A stretch of DNA of 64,000 nucleotides from Asterias amurensis (GCF_032118995.1 NC_092648.1:4231001-4295000); one strand, 5' to 3'; counted from the stretch's first letter, positions 1 through 12,736 are shown. Notes: generated from the letters alone by a model not told the origin. Numbers and translations are program-made.

Positions 1-98
1 TTTATCATTATCAACAGCTCCCTGTTCCTCTTTACCAAGTAAGTTTGTATGCTAGTATTTATTTTTGAATAATTTCCAAATGTGTCCGGTGCCTTTAA
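1..98. mobile_element. TTAA-family MITE, right-hand fragment
   Basis: Matches the terminal part of the 'AAAGGCAC...' elements, ending GTGCCTTTAA at 98. The rest lies left of the window. Confidence 0.7.
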
Positions 99-274
99 AG
101 CTTGTCAGACATTCTTGAACAACATTCTTTCCAATTGTTTTAACCAAACTGTTCTTCTCTTAATTGCAAATTATGTCGCACTTTTCAATGTTTATGCTGC
201 TTTGACATATTTAAACAAATAAACCATCAATATAGCTCTGTTTTAACCAAACTGTTCTTGTCTTAAAAATAAAG

Positions 275-3200
275 TTCTCCAACTGGTGGGTCCTTCATTC
301 GTCCAAAGAAAGCAGACTTTGGCACAGACTTCTACTCCGCGTTACAAGAACGCTATGTCCCCGATAACAAGGACACTGCAGACATCAATGATGAGGATAT
401 GTTCATCTGTGGAAACAACAACCAGGTCACAGTAGTGGAGATGGTTGGAGCAGCTTCAGTTGCTAAGCAACAGAGGTACGCAAGTGAAGCACCTTAAAAC
501 AAATTGGGGACTTTGCTGCAAACAAAACTTGTGTCTTAATAGATGATTACTATTGCATCAGGGATGAAGAATGTAATTTGTTTTTACCCTTATAGATAAA
601 TCACATGGGTGGGATTTGAACTAATGACCTTTGCATTGCTAGAGGCTATTGTACAATTTTTAGTCAAAATCAGTGCTCTTGAAATTTGTTGTTTCTAAAG
701 GTTTTCAGATACATTTTTCTTGAATATAACATCATTTCATAAGAGAATTTTGTTCTAGTATGAACTTCATAATCATTAAGCTTTCAGACTAAAACTAAAC
801 AATGAGAGTTTTTTGTAATTTGTTTTGTCTTTGAACAGTTCTTTCTCTTTGATAAAAGATGTCTTCGTTCGTGACATGAGAATAAACTGCGTAGGATCAT
901 CCCAGCTGGAGCAAACACTACCAAGTATCCTTGCATTGATCCCATTCAGTGGTGTAACCAAGTCATTGTTTCTCGAGTCAATTTAAGTCCAAGTCATTTG
1001 CTCAAGTCAACTCAAGTAAAAGTCAAGTCAAGTTACAAGTCACATAATGTACTGACATATGCCAATTCCCATGATGTTGTGACAAACATAAATACATTCA
1101 AAAAACCTTTTAAAAGACTAGTTAATAAATTAAATCCATGATTTAGAAAGTTTGGCCTTATGAAATGGGGCCAAAAGCATGCACACAAAATCATCGGTCG
1201 GCATCAGTGCAGAAGACTCAATTTCTCCACATTTTTTTTTAAACAATAGTTGCATTGTCGTAAAATCAAGTCAAGTCAAGTCACAAGTCATTTTCCGTCA
1301 AGTCAAGTCAAGGCACAAGTCAGTGAAATGGGCGACTTGAGTCTGACTTGAGTCAAAGTCACGGACTTGAGTACACAACACTGACATTTCCAGTCATTGT
1401 ACTTGTGTCTTTGAGCAACACTTAAAGGAACACGTTGCCTTGGATCGGTCGAGTTGGTCTTTGAAAAGCGTTTGTAACCGTTTTGTAAAAGTAGAATACA
1501 ATGATCCACACAAACATGCCTCGAAATTGCGTGGTTTTCCTTTTACCTCGTCGACTAACACATCGGCCATTTATGGGGGTCAAAATTTTGACTCCCATAA
1601 ATGGCCGACCATGTTAGTTCGCACAGTAGAAGGAAAACCACGCAATTTCGAGGCAAAATTGTGTGGATCATGATATTCTACTTTTAAAACATCTTTCCAA
1701 CCATATGCATTTTATAAAAAACGGTTACAAACGCTTCTGTTTTGACCAACTCGTCCAATCCAAGGCAACGTGTTCCTTTAACAACACATAATTTGCTTCT
1801 CTTCACCTAGGTGTGTTAATGATTGTATTTCACATGATTAAATACTTGCAGCTTGGGGCTGTACTAGGCTACATGTAATGCTTCCCAGGAAGTTGAACAA
1901 GTTTGGGGAATGAGCTTCCTTAATTGTATCTATTAAGAAATAACTGAATTGGATTTATCCAAGAATCTAATCCCATCATGGGAGGTTGTAGCTGAACTAT
2001 GCAGCCAGCTGAAACAACTGAAGAGACTTTCACTAAGGTAAAGCAAACAAAATCATTCTAAGGTTTTTATAAACCCCTTTTTCACACAGCCAAAATTGTT
2101 CTATTGTTTCACAAGTCCCACAAGTTTCACCAAAATCATTGTATTATGGTGTTCATTCGCCCCTTTTCACACAACCAAAATTGTTCTATGGTTAATATAA
2201 GCCCCTTTTCACGTAACCAAAATTGTTCTTTGGCTCATAAGCTCCTTTTCACACAACAGAGTCATTTCCCTGAAAATAAAACCCTATGAGATTTATGGGG
2301 ATTTAAAACCCTGGGCACCCTGTGTTCATGTCACAGTAACTATCACATAGCCTTACCTGCTTCATTGGACAGTGAAGGGGGAAGTTTTTAGAATTAGGGT
2401 TATTTGCACAAGTCCTTGGAAAAAGTTCCCTAAACCTAGTCATGTTTTCATCATTTGATGGTTTTCTTTTCTCTTTTTCAGTGAGAACAGGTTGCAGATT
2501 CCCGCTACTCCATCCAGTTTTAAGAGTTCCTTTGCAAACCTACAAGATCTCTTCTTGAATTACTTGAATATAACATGGCCAATGGTAAGAAATCTTAGTT
2601 TAAAGCCATTGGACCCTTTTGGTACAGAAACAAAATTAAAGTTCACAGATTTACAAATAACTTACAGGGTTTACAGAAGGCAGTGGTGAAAGACTTCTCT
2701 TGAAATATTAGTTCATGAAATGCTTTACTTTTTGAGAATACAGTAAAACAATATCAATTCTCGATAGCGAGAATTACTGATTTATTTTAAACACATGTCA
2801 TGACACGGCAAAACGTGCGGATACAAGGATGGGTTTTCCCGTTTTTTTCTCCCGACTCCGATGACCGATTGAGCCTAAATTTCCACAGGTTTGTTATTTT
2901 ATATAGAAGTTGTGATACACGAAGTGTGGGCCTTGGAAAATACTGTTTACCGAAAGGGTCCAATGGCTTTAAGAAACAATTTTGTGAACCTGAAATATTT
3001 GTATTGCTAACTATGTCCAAATTACTATGAAGTGTTTTTGATAATGAAATTATTGGTTCGGTTGATGTAGGTAGCAGATTGCGCTCCTATGTGGCCTCAA
3101 CTGAAGAATCTTCATCTGTGCTTCAATCAAATCTCAAAAATTGATCAGTGAGTAATCTAGTAATTTTCAAGTATTCAAATGGTCAGTTTTAGATGTGGGA

Positions 3201-6200
3201 GGACACCCTTGTTGTTTTAATGTTTATGTATTGCGTGATTGATGCAAGAAAACTACACACAGGCAGTTTGAGTTTAAATAGAGTTTGAGTTGATGTGGCA
3301 GTAAAGGACTGTTTTTGTTAACTGTTTTTTTTCTTCTTTTTTTTTCTTTTTTCTTTTTTTTTTTCTTTTTCTTTCTGAAACTGCCTTGTAGCATTTTTTG
3401 TAATTGTCTTATTAAATCGTTTCTTCAGAAACCCTCTGTATTGTAATTTTGTATTTTGGAAATTGCTTTTTTTTTTCTTCCCTTCCCTTTGTATCTAGCG
3501 CTTTGAGGCCTTTTTGGCAATTTGGCGCTTTATAAATATCTTTTTGTTATTATTTTTTTTTATTATTATATTATTAACTGTACATACTGTGTTCTCAAAT
3601 GAGGTCTCTATCTTTCGTTTGAGAACTGATTTGGAGCAACATCATAACATAAATTATATATATTTTTGATGAAAATTGTTTTTCCCTTCTTTTTTTTCTC
3701 TCAAGATTGCGCCCAGGTACCTTTGAGACATTAGAGCTACTCAATGTAGAAGGTAACCAGATATCTGAATGGGATGGCATCATGCACTTTTCAAGTTTAC
3801 CAAGGTAAGCCCAAACAACTCTGCCAAGCTTCATCCGCTAGTTCTTTTAAACAACTATTAAAAACACATCTTTCACTTCTTAATTCTGTTTCTTTGAACT
3901 GGTTACCCTGCATCTCTACTTAAGTTAGTCTTATACAAGTGTCAATGTCGTATAGTTATTGTACTTTCTTTTGTATTTGTAGAAATGTTTGCTTGTACAG
4001 CGCCATGAGCGTCATGCCTGATGGACCCGAGCGCTTTATAAGAGGCCACTATTATTATTATTATTATTTTATTATTACATTTACCACTAAGGAAATGAAA
4101 TATTTAGTCCTGTGGTCGGTCCATTTTGTGTTAGAGAGTATACAGAGTGCACTGTCAAAACACGCATCAAGTTGGAGAGCAACTGGTCCCCTCCAATTCT
4201 TTTTTAAATTTGTGATACTTCTAACTGTTGAATTCAAGCTTGGAACCTGGCTTCCATCGGTTTGAGAACAGGCACTTGAAGACCAGAGTCCACTTTTTTT
4301 CTACCAGTTCAGGCAAAGTTTTGCAACAGTGGGGCTTGATCAATATGCAAATAAGGTCTCCAATGTTAAAGGCACTGGACAACTTTGGTAATTGTCAAAG
4401 ACCAGTCTTCTCACTTGGTGTATCCCAACATTTGCATCAAATAACAAACCTGTGAAAATTTGACCTCAATTGGTCGTCGAAGTTCCTCAATTCCAATGGG
4501 GCTTGATCAATATGCAAATAAGGTCTCCAATGTTAAAGGCACTGGACAACTTTGGTAATTGTCAAAGACCAGTCTGCTCACTTGGTGTATCCCAACATTT
4601 GCATCAAATAACGAACCTGTGAAAATGTGACCCCAATTGGTCGTCGAAGTTCCTGAATTCCAGTGACCGAGTAATGGTCATTCAACTTGTAAGCCAGTAT
4701 TTTTCACATTCGAAATGTAGTTTCAGCAGTTCCAGCCCAGTTGAAATAAATAGGGGGCCTAAATAGATAAATATTTCTTTGTTTTCCTACTGTAGGTTGA
4801 ACACCTTAATTCTCAATTCCAATTCTTTGGCTTGTGTCAAGTTTGATGATACATCTCCAACAGCGACAACACAACATTTTGGCAACCTCAAGTCTCTTTC
4901 TATCAGTGGGAATGCCATTAACAGTGTAAGTACAATTAAATGTTTGTAAACCAACAGAAACAGAAGAAAATTTCAGTGAAATTTGGTTTTACTTTCACAT
5001 TCATCTTTAATAAGAACACAGAAGAGTACATTTACCCCGGTGTTCCTGGCTGTGGCTGCTGTATATGCGTCGTAGCACCTTGTAAACCCATATAAAAGGT
5101 GCTACATACATGTAGTTGGGTCTCAGAATGCATCACTGCAATAGCCTATCTTTCTGAAAGTTTGTATATACTCAGCGCCTTGAGTACCTTGTTTGGTAGA
5201 TATGTGCGCTATATAAGACTTTGATATTATTTGATATTATTATTTTAAGGTAAATCGGAAGATAATATTCCAATGCAATTATTATTGTTGGTCTTCGTGG
5301 CTGAGTGTTCTAGAGCAGTGGACTCAAGTTCTGTAATGTACAGAATGTGGGTTCGAATCCTGGCCTGGTCATTCAGTTGCAACAATAGCGTTTTTGAGCA
5401 AGACACTTGATCATAATTGCTTCTCTCCATCCAGGGGTGGATTTCACAAAGAGTTAGACTACTCTTATCCCGAGCTAGGACGAGTTACTCGTCCCAACTT
5501 AGGACTAGCCTTAAGTTTTTAATATATACTAGGACTAGTCCTAACCTTACTCGTTGTGAAATCGACCCCTGGAGTGTTTTTTTTTTATTGCAAACTCTGT
5601 TGGTTAGCTACATGTAGATATGGGTTAACAGATACATTTGCTTTCCTGATATTACTGATTTCTGTTTGTTCCTGAAGTAGTCATTGCTACAATAGCTTAT
5701 ATATTTTTTTATGTAATTGGAATAGTCTTTAAAGGTAGTGGACACTATTGGTAATTACTCAAAATAATTATCAGCATAAAACCTCACTTGGTAACGAGTA
5801 ATGGGAGAGGTTGATAGTACAAAACATTGTGAGAAACGGCTCCCTCTGAAGTGACATAGTTTTCAAGAAAGAAGTACTTTTCCACGAAGTTGATTTCGAG
5901 ACCTCAAGTTTAGAATTTGAGGTCTCGAAATCGAGCTCGAATTTTCACAGGTTTGTTATTTTATGCAAATGTTGAAATACACAGTGAGAAGACTGGTCTT
6001 TGACAATTACCAATAGTGTCCAGTGTCTTTAAGGGCTACTACTACCTTATATAGTTTTTGCAGTAACACCATGTAATGATTAATCTCTAAATGAGTTGGA
6101 GTGGTTCTGAAAAGAACTGTTGGTTTCAACTCTACCACTACCTTCCTTGTTTGTATACAATATTGTTTGCCATTCTGTGTTTTTATGGAAAATTCTGTCA

Positions 6201-9200
6201 GTAGTTAGATATGGGTTAACAGATACAAAGATTTTAGGAATTACTGATTTCTATTTGTTGCTGCAGTGGAGGGATATTTCCGATCTTGAGAAGTTGGCTA
6301 GCCTGACAGAGCTACGGATCAGGCGGAATCCATTCTTGAACGGCATATCACCTGAGTCAGTCAGAGAGCTACTGGTGGCAAAGATTGGAAGTCTCAAGAT
6401 CTGCAATGGTAGTACGGTGAGTTAAACAAAAAAGAGGGACGTGAAGATCCAGGTGGTTGTGCTCTATATTTATTGTTAAGTAGTATTTAAAACTTTGCAT
6501 AGTGGGAGTATAATTAGGTGAGGTTTTCTGTAACACCATGTGTTGATCTCTTTTGAGTAGTGATGGTTCTAAAAAGAGCCGATGGTTTTAACTCATTTTT
6601 AATCAATATACTTTGATATAGAAAGGTTTGCGGTAACACCATGTAAGGACTATCTGTAATGAGTTGGGGTGGTTCTGAAAAGAACTGTTGGTTTCAACTC
6701 GACGTTTCGATCAGAATTCTCCAGAAGACGATCAGAGCATACTGATCGAAACGTCGAGTTGAAACCAACGGTTCTTTTCAGAACCACCCCAACTCATTAG
6801 AGATGAGTACTTACATGGTGTTACCGCAAACCTTTCTATATCGTATTTCCACCATGCAAAGTTTATGCTTTGATCGTCTCTTATCGGCTGACTGGGATCT
6901 GCCTGGCACCCATGAACAAAGATATTGACTAATAGGGAGGCCGCCAACATCCCAGTCAGTTTCCCTTGTGGTTCATTACTTGATATTCAAAGGAAAGCAT
7001 GTAGACATTGAAAAGGGAACGTTTACCCTTATGCAGATCAATTCCAGTGAGAGAAAGGGCTCTGAGATTGACTACGTGAGAAAGACGTGTAAGGAGTGGT
7101 TAGCGAGTGGAGGAAGCAGAGATGAAGGGAAGAGCAACCCAAGTCAAGAGTTCCTTGGTCTTCATCCAAGATATCCCAAGCTGCTAGAAGGTAAGGACTG
7201 AATACACCAATCCGGGCACGCAAGTGTTGGGCACGGTGCGCGCCATTTGCTGCGGTGTCTTCAGTGGCTAGATTATGCACAAAGACACCGTTGTTGTTTA
7301 AAAAAATAAATAGAGGGCGCTACCAATTTTGTTTCGTCGGATAGGTCTATAGATCATGTCACTTATGAAAAGAGCTACCTTGTGCATTTCAGTGGATTCC
7401 CTAGCAGGCAAGGTACTACACGGTTGATATAGGAAGGTGTAGATTTCAACAGAATTTAAGCGATGATGGCCTAAATGAAATGGTGCTATATAAAAGCCCA
7501 TTGTATTGTATTGTATGGTTTTGTATAAGTATGTTGACTAAAATGCTAAAAGCTGAACAAGTTTGAGATGTACCCCTTTTTTCATTTCTTTTATGTTGTG
7601 CCTGAATATCTAATGCATTCACCTTGGGATGGATTGGCTCTATTAATACATAAATACTGCCCTTAAAGGCACTGTACACGTTTGGTAATTACTCAAAATA
7701 TATATTAGCATACAACCTTACTTGGTAACAAGCAACGGAGAGCTGTTGATAGTATAAAACATTGTGAGAAACGACTCCCTATGAAGTAACGTAGTTTTTG
7801 AGAAAGAGGTGATTTCTCACTGAAATAATAAAAGACTTCTGACCAGAAGCCTTTTATTCCTGTCTGAAAGCACACTATTTTGTACAACAAGGTTGTTTTT
7901 TCTTCCATTATTCTCTCGCAACTTCAATGACCAATTGAGTCCAAATTTTCACAGGTTTGTTTGTTTATGCATACATGTATGTTGGGATACATCAAGTGAG
8001 AATACTGGTCTTTGACAATTACCAACTGTGTTCAGTGCCTTTAACACCAGCTTTGTTTATTAGTATGCTATATTCGCCAAATATCCTCCCTCTACATATG
8101 TGACTCAGAACAGTTTAACAAGAACATTTATACATGGTCTTTTATTGCTTGAAGTTTATTCGTATTAAAGGCAGTGGACACTATTGGTAATTACTCAAAA
8201 TAATTATTAGCATAAAACCTTACTTGGTAACGAGTAATGGGGAGAGGTTGATAGTATAAAACATTGTGAGAGACGGCTCCCTCTGAAGTGACATAGTTTT
8301 CGAGAATTTTCCACGAATTTGATTTCGAGACCTCAAGTTTAGAATTTGAGGTCTAAAAGCACACAACTTCGTGTGACAAGGGTGTTTTTTTCTTAGAGCA
8401 ATCGAGCTCACATTTTCACAGGTTTGTTATTTTATGCATATGTTGATATACACCAAGTGAGAAGACTGGTCTTTGACAATTACCAATAGTGTCCAGTGTC
8501 TTTAAAGCATATACTCAAAGCTGACTGTTCATACTCTTTGTTCGGGTCAGAATAAACCGTACATTTTTCTTGGCATGTAGTGTACGGAATACCAGAGGAG
8601 TCGGAACTGGTGGTCAAGTCATCTGCACTGAAGGCAACTCTCATTCAAGTCACAATCAAATGCCCAGATGCGCCTTCCAAGAAAGTACTGACCAAGAAAC
8701 TACCAGGTTAGTAAACACAAAATATATAAGGGCCTGTGTCAGCACATGCCGACGTACTTCAATCTGTCCATTGTCTTTTAAAACCCCATTGTTCACACCA
8801 CTAAACAGTCCACGCATGTATTGACCCAATTCACCTGACGTCATCATCAGAATAATCGTGGATGCGCCATTTTGGTGGCCAATGTCAGCGTGTGTTATTT
8901 AGAGAAGTGCGCATTTTAGGCGACGCAACGTTTATACTTAACCTATTGACCACCAACATGGTGAGCGTGGCATCAGTCGTCGCATGTGACGCGCGTGCAA
9001 GGGGTCAATACCGTGATATCCTAAACAGGGCAATGCCATGTGTAATGAGGGGAATCTCATCAACAACAGCACTCAGTGAGTTGGTTTGAAGGGGAAGGCC
9101 AAACTCTGCTAGCATTATATGAGAGTACAAGATAGGTATGTAAATTGTCAATGGCAGATGAAACCAAATTATAAAACTTGACATTATGCAATGCTAGAGC

Positions 9201-10766
9201 ATTTGAAAGCTTAGGTGCTTAGCACACTTCTTGTGTCTAATTAAACCTGATGTTGGTTAGCCCAAGCTTCATTGGTTATCTGGCCAGGAGTTGGTCTTAC
9301 TCGCAATCATGATGGCATAAACAAGCGTAGTGTATAAAATAATGAAAGAATCTTCAGTCATTGATTATCGTGGTAAACTTTCTTCACTGTTTGTAGGAAC
9401 AATGGAAATACAGAGGATAAAGAATCTGATACATCGGTTGCTCAAGGTGGAGGTCACTGCCCAAAACCTGACATACACAAGCCTCAAGGTATGACCTTAT
9501 TAATGACCTTATAATGACCTGTAAAGTGAAGGCAGAACACTGGCTTTTAAGTGTATATTTTCAATCCTCTTATAATGTATGAGTCAGTCTCCTGACGGTG
9601 ACTAGAGCAAGCTAGTTGAAACGTTGAGACCATGTAAGAACTGACTCTGCGGTAGTACAGTTTATTACGAGCCTATAAGCTAAAGTAGTAGTCCCAGCCT
9701 ATTTTCTATACCATCCGCCCGGGTGATAGTTAAAAAAGCAGGACAGTTCTTTTCAGAACTGAGAAGTCTCCCCAACCCCTGAACATCTACTCTGTGGTAG
9801 TAGAATTAAGCAAGACAGTTCTCTAAGAACAAACTCTACCTGGCAAGTAGATACACACATGGTGTTATCGTAAACCAACACTATGTTGATACGTCACCAT
9901 GCCATGCCTCAAATCATATATTCAATCCTCTTCTCATCAAGTATTACCTTTTTTTCATATAGCCTTTAGACGTTTTATTCCAGTTGTCCATTCTGCAGTT
10001 TTTTGACCACTTTTTGATAATGTGTTAAGCAAATTTTCATGATGCCAAAGAAGTAAAGCATTTAAAATTTTCCAGCTGAAATGCTGTTATTTGTTAGAAA
10101 AAGTTCCACGGCACTCGGTTTCTTGCTCTAAGCCCTTATAATGTGCAGAAAATAGTGAACACTGTGATGGTTTTTTAGTATTTTCTTGTGACTCAGGTTT
10201 GTTGTTTCCTCTGCAAATACTGTACCTAATTTCATAGAGTTGCAGAAATTATTGAGTATTAAATTTGTTTTTTTTACCCTAACATTGACACAGAAACAAT
10301 TAACAATTCTCTGCTTAACAAAAATGAGCAGCATACCAGCCAAACATGTCAGATGGTAGTTTGGCTGGTAACCTAATGCTGGTAAGCATAATTTTGTTAT
10401 TATGCTTAGCACCTTTTTGTGCTTATAAGCAGCTCTATGAATTAAGGCCTGGGGTGGATTTCACAAAGAGTTAGGACTAGTCTTATCTCGAGTTAGGACC
10501 AGTGACTCGTCCTAACTTAGGACTATCCTTGCAATTTGTATATCTCCTAGGACTAGTCCTAAGTTAGGAACTAGTCCTAACTCTTTGTGAAATCGACCCC
10601 TGGTCTTTGATTATAACTGAAGTTGGCAGCTGGCTTTAATAATGTACAATGTTTCAATCTGTTTTATCACTAGATACCAGGGAAAGAGATCGAGTTGGAC
10701 AACGATATGAGACAATTGATGCACTATTCCTTAGAGAACGGAGACACTATACTAGTCAGATGGTGA
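275..10766 (+). CDS. TBCE: Tubulin-folding cofactor E, partial (5' exons outside window)
   Basis: Coding exons: 275-475, 839-924, 1938-2037, 2482-2584, 3071-3147, 3706-3804, 4796-4925, 6267-6416, 7037-7190, 8581-8706, 9397-9488, 10674-10766 (TGA). All phases join to give about 469 residues; human TBCE has 527, so roughly the first 70 (most of the CAP-Gly domain) lie to the left. The first exon opens with [19 protein letters not shown], the end of the CAP-Gly domain. A leucine-rich-repeat block follows ([64 protein letters not shown]), then the conserved [12 protein letters not shown] linker, then a ubiquitin-like domain ending in the family's terminal VRW. By family knowledge, TBCE binds alpha-tubulin in the cytosol, acts in tubulin heterodimer assembly, and with TBCB drives dimer dissociation. 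No frameshift or lost repeat is seen. Confidence 0.97.
965..1385. repeat. AAGTCA-rich repeat block, TBCE intron
   Basis: Many short direct and inverted copies of AAGTCAAGTC / GACTTGAGTC, denser at the two ends with a unique centre. It looks like a simple-repeat-derived or foldback element. Confidence 0.75.
1432..1781. mobile_element. TTAA MITE, 'GGAACACGTTGCCTTGGATC' type, copy 1
   Basis: The termini read TTAAAGGAACACGTTGCC and its inverse, flanked by TTAA. At the centre is a near-perfect palindrome of CATTTATGGG...CCCATAAATG. The second copy is at 15041-15430. It has no ORF. Confidence 0.88.
2078..2256 (+). repeat. Short tandem array, CCCCTTTTCACAC units
   Basis: Three to four degenerate units of roughly 40-60 bp, each containing CCTTTTCACACAACCAAAAT or a variant, in the TBCE intron. 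Confidence 0.7.
2600..2972. mobile_element. TTAA MITE with GCCATTGGACCCTTT termini
   Basis: TTTAAAGCCATTGGACCCTT at the left and its inverse at the right, flanked by TTAA. The right half shares the interior module (TTTCCACAGGTTTGTTATTT) with the GGCAGTGGACAC elements. Confidence 0.82.
3300..3570 (+). repeat. T-rich tract and SINE-like 3' tail
   Basis: Long T/C runs at 3328-3378, then a tail GCGCTTTATAAATATC followed by T/TTA runs, the same tail type as at 4020-4085, 5200-5240 and 16265-16305. Confidence 0.5.
4330..4663 (+). repeat. 167-bp tandem duplication containing a partial TTAA MITE
   Basis: Positions 4330-4496 are repeated almost exactly at 4497-4663, and each carries the first ~130 bp of an AAAGGCACTGGACA element. 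The MITE piece was truncated before or during the duplication. Confidence 0.85.
5034..5240 (+). repeat. SINE-like repeat with (TATT)n tail, copy 1
   Basis: Contains GCACCTTGTAAAC and ends GCGCTATATAAGAC with a TATT-rich tail. Related to 16152-16304. Confidence 0.6.
5277..5430 (+). repeat. tRNA-derived SINE head
   Basis: Contains GTGGCTGAGTG-type A box and GTGGGTTCGAATCCT B box, then AGACACTTGATCATAATTGC. No complete cloverleaf forms, so it is a SINE and not a tRNA gene. Confidence 0.6.
5431..5572. mobile_element. Foldback element, 'ATTTCACAAAGAGTTAG' family, copy 1
   Basis: Left CCAGGGGTGGATTTCACAAA mirrors right TTGTGAAATCGACCCCTGG; inside are repeated CTAGGACTAGTCCTA palindromes. Another full copy is at 10450-10603 and fragments are at 19150-19210 and 49187-49312. 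Confidence 0.82.
5729..6032 (-). mobile_element. TTAA MITE, GGCAGTGGACAC type
   Basis: AAAGGTAGTGGACACTATTG to CAATAGTGTCCAGTGTCTTT, flanked by TTAA. The interior palindrome TTTCGAGACCTC / GAGGTCTCGAAAT is present; orientation is opposite to 31883-32270. Confidence 0.88.
6615..6842. mobile_element. Long-arm foldback in TBCE intron
   Basis: The left arm begins GATATAGAAAGGTTTGCGGT and the right arm is its near-complete inverse; arms are about 100 bp with a loop of about 25 bp. An RNA copy would form a long hairpin. The arm motif TAACACCATGT recurs at 6485-6545 and near 9860, 14680, 23930, 32830 and 34255. Confidence 0.85.
7673..8044 (-). mobile_element. TTAA MITE, GTACACGTTTGGTAATT type, copy 1
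   Basis: Flanked by TTAA. Interior hairpin GACTTCTGACCAGAAGCC replaces the GAGACCTC palindrome of the other subtype, while both share CACAGGTTTGTT and AACATTGTGAGAAACG. Confidence 0.85.
8165..8505 (-). mobile_element. TTAA MITE, GGCAGTGGACAC type
   Basis: TTAA-flanked copy with termini AAAGGCAGTGGACACTATTG, in the TBCE intron 75 bp before exon 8581-8706. Confidence 0.88.
9630..9893 (+). repeat. Repeat family 'GAACTGACTCTGCGGTAGT', copy 1
   Basis: Closely similar to 14458-14695, with a partial inverted copy at about 22839-22950. It ends in AAGTAGATACACACATGGTG, which also occurs at 23911-23935 and 34240. Confidence 0.75.
10225..10448. mobile_element. Hairpin element, 'CATAGAGCTGC' family (degenerate)
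   Basis: TTCATAGAGTTGC at the left and GCAGCTCTATGAA at the right. It belongs to the same family as 12211-12364, 12365-12550, 16642-16884, 38778-38911, 42480-42605 and the outer element at 63431-64000. Confidence 0.65.
10450..10603. mobile_element. Foldback element, 'ATTTCACAAAGAGTTAG' family, copy 2
   Basis: Same arms as 5431-5572, with well-preserved CTAGGACTAGTCCTA core palindromes. Confidence 0.82.
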
Positions 10767-10899
10767 CCCACTGCCTTATACTTCAGAGGTAACAGGGGCA
10801 ATCGCCTCCATGCACTTTGACCATTGCCTTGGTGCCCCTTGAAATGATCCAGCAAGTATATTTTTTAATTTCCCTCGTAGATGTGCTCTTTATGGTTCA

Positions 10900-11165
10900 C
10901 CGTAACATAGCTCTAGTGTTGTCAGCAGAGTGTGGATTCGAATCCTGGTCATGACTCTTGAGCCCTTTTAAAAGCAAGGTAACTAACCATAATTGCTTCA
11001 TAGCATTCAAACTGCCTCTAGCTACCGGGAAGTCTCGGTAGTCTAGTTGGTAAGACACTGCTCTAGAATTGCAAGGGTCGTGGATTTGAATCCCACCCGT
11101 GTAAGTATGCCTGTGATATTTTTTCACAGGACTCGGGGAAAGTACCGAGTATACAGTGCTAACAC
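10900..11165 (+). repeat. tRNA-like SINE fragments
   Basis: Contains GTGGATTCGAATCCTGGTC and, at 11028-11103, a second tRNA-like piece GGTAGTCTAGTTGGTAAGAC...GGATTTGAATCCC. Folding is incomplete in both. Confidence 0.5.
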
Positions 11166-11764
11166 ACATCGGTGTATGGGTAAAAACCCAAATTAATATT
11201 CTTTATCCCGATGGAAATTTAACATCTATTACATAATTGCTTCCCAAATTTATTTGGAAGGCAGTGCATTCTGCCTTTACCAACCAGAGGCTGTTAGTGG
11301 ATGATACCTATGCCTACATCCTTCGGACTGTGAAGGGGGTCACCCTAGTTTCAGCCTATTTTTTCACACTCCAATCCAAACTAGAATTTGTTTTTGTAAA
11401 TTTTTCCATAAACTTGGTCATGTATTAACTTGCTTGTAAATGATCGAGTAGGATTACCAAACTTATCAGACTCCTTTAATGGAAATGCAACATTACAGTG
11501 AGATGAAACACCAATGAAGGGAGGTTACAAAACAAGTACTTTTTGTATTCAAGAAAGTTGGGGTCTTTCAGTACCATTTATTAAAATGCATCAATAACCA
11601 ATGTACAATGGCAATTATTTGGTAATAATTAATTTATTAATTTTTAAATACTTAGTGGAAAACCATCAGAGGAAAGTCTATAAAGATATTACAGGGTTGT
11701 AGAATTGTTGACAATGGCCACGGCTATAAATTCGAATGGCTTTCTGAGTTTTGCCATAGACCTT

Positions 11765-11893
11765 TTCGCAAATACCCTTTGCGCAAGCGCCAACTTTTGA
11801 ATGAGATGCTACATGTAGCTTGATCGCTAGCTTAACCAGCATGCACCTCATTCCACACCGACCGCGCGCATCAAGTATTTGCGATAAGGTCTA
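11765..11893. mobile_element. TIR element with ATAGACCTTTTCGCAAATAC ends
   Basis: The left terminus mirrors ATTTGCGATAAGGTCTA at the right. The centre shares GATCGCTAGCT and GCATGCACCTCATTCCA with the palindrome at 46993-47062. Confidence 0.7.
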
Positions 11894-12210
11894 CGGTCAC
11901 TTTCTGTATATGCTTGGATCTTACAATGACAAATTAATTGTAAAGAAATGGATACCCAAACCAGTATTTAATGTTTTTGATTTTTTTTTTTACTATAAGT
12001 GTCATTTGTTTGATTAACTATTTATCCTTAGATTTACCCACTTTGGGCAATATGTTCCAATATTTAATACATGAGAGCTTTCATCTGAGAAACCATCTTG
12101 TTCATCCCCCATTCAATTCAATGTAACCATACTGAGGCCGGAAGGGGAAATAGACTGGTACCTTTTTGGTATATGAAAAGTAGCACTTAACAATACTATA
12201 TTGTAAACAG

Positions 12211-12550
12211 GTCCCAATTTGATAGAGCTGCTTAAGCAGGAACTATTGCTGAGCAATTTTCTGCTGAGCAAAAAGGAGTGGGATACCTGTCATAAATGTT
12301 ACATGTGACATGGTATTTTGGCTGGTAACCTTATGGTGGTAAGCAGCTCTATGAAAATTGGGCCTTGGTCCCACATTCATAGAGCTGCCTGAGCACAAAA
12401 AGTACCTTAGCGCAAAACAAGTTTGCTGAACAGAACAATACCAGCCAAAATACATTGTCACATGTACCATTTGTGACTGGTTTCCTGCTTATGTTGCTAA
12501 GTAGGAAATTTATAAGCACTATTGTCTACTTAAGCAGCTCTATGAAACTG
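12211..12550. mobile_element. Two adjacent hairpin elements of the 'CATAGAGCTGC' family
   Basis: 12211-12364 runs from CCCAATTTGATAGAGCTGC to GCAGCTCTATGAAAATTGGG. 12365-12550 has the same ends and follows directly. Confidence 0.75.
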
Positions 12551-12555
12551 GAACC

Positions 12556-12668
12556 AGTGAATATTTCAAAGATGGCGACTGGCTTATTCCATTTAATCAT
12601 TATTTTCTTTCTGTGAATATTTCAAAGATGGCGACTGGCTTATTCCATTTAATCATTATTTTCTTTCT
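12556..12668 (+). repeat. 57-bp tandem duplication
   Basis: The segment starting GTGAATATTTCAAAGATGGC occurs twice head to tail. CAAAGATGGCGAC also appears inverted at about 12761-12775. Confidence 0.85.
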
Positions 12669-12736
12669 GAACAATGAATTAATATTATGGCATTTTCTTG
12701 ATAGATTTGCATTTATATCAAGTGAATGCAGGTTGA

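Noticed and set aside
6267..6416. Separate leucine-rich-repeat gene
   Set aside because: The LRRs continue in phase with the flanking TBCE exons and match the TBCE order, so this is one gene.
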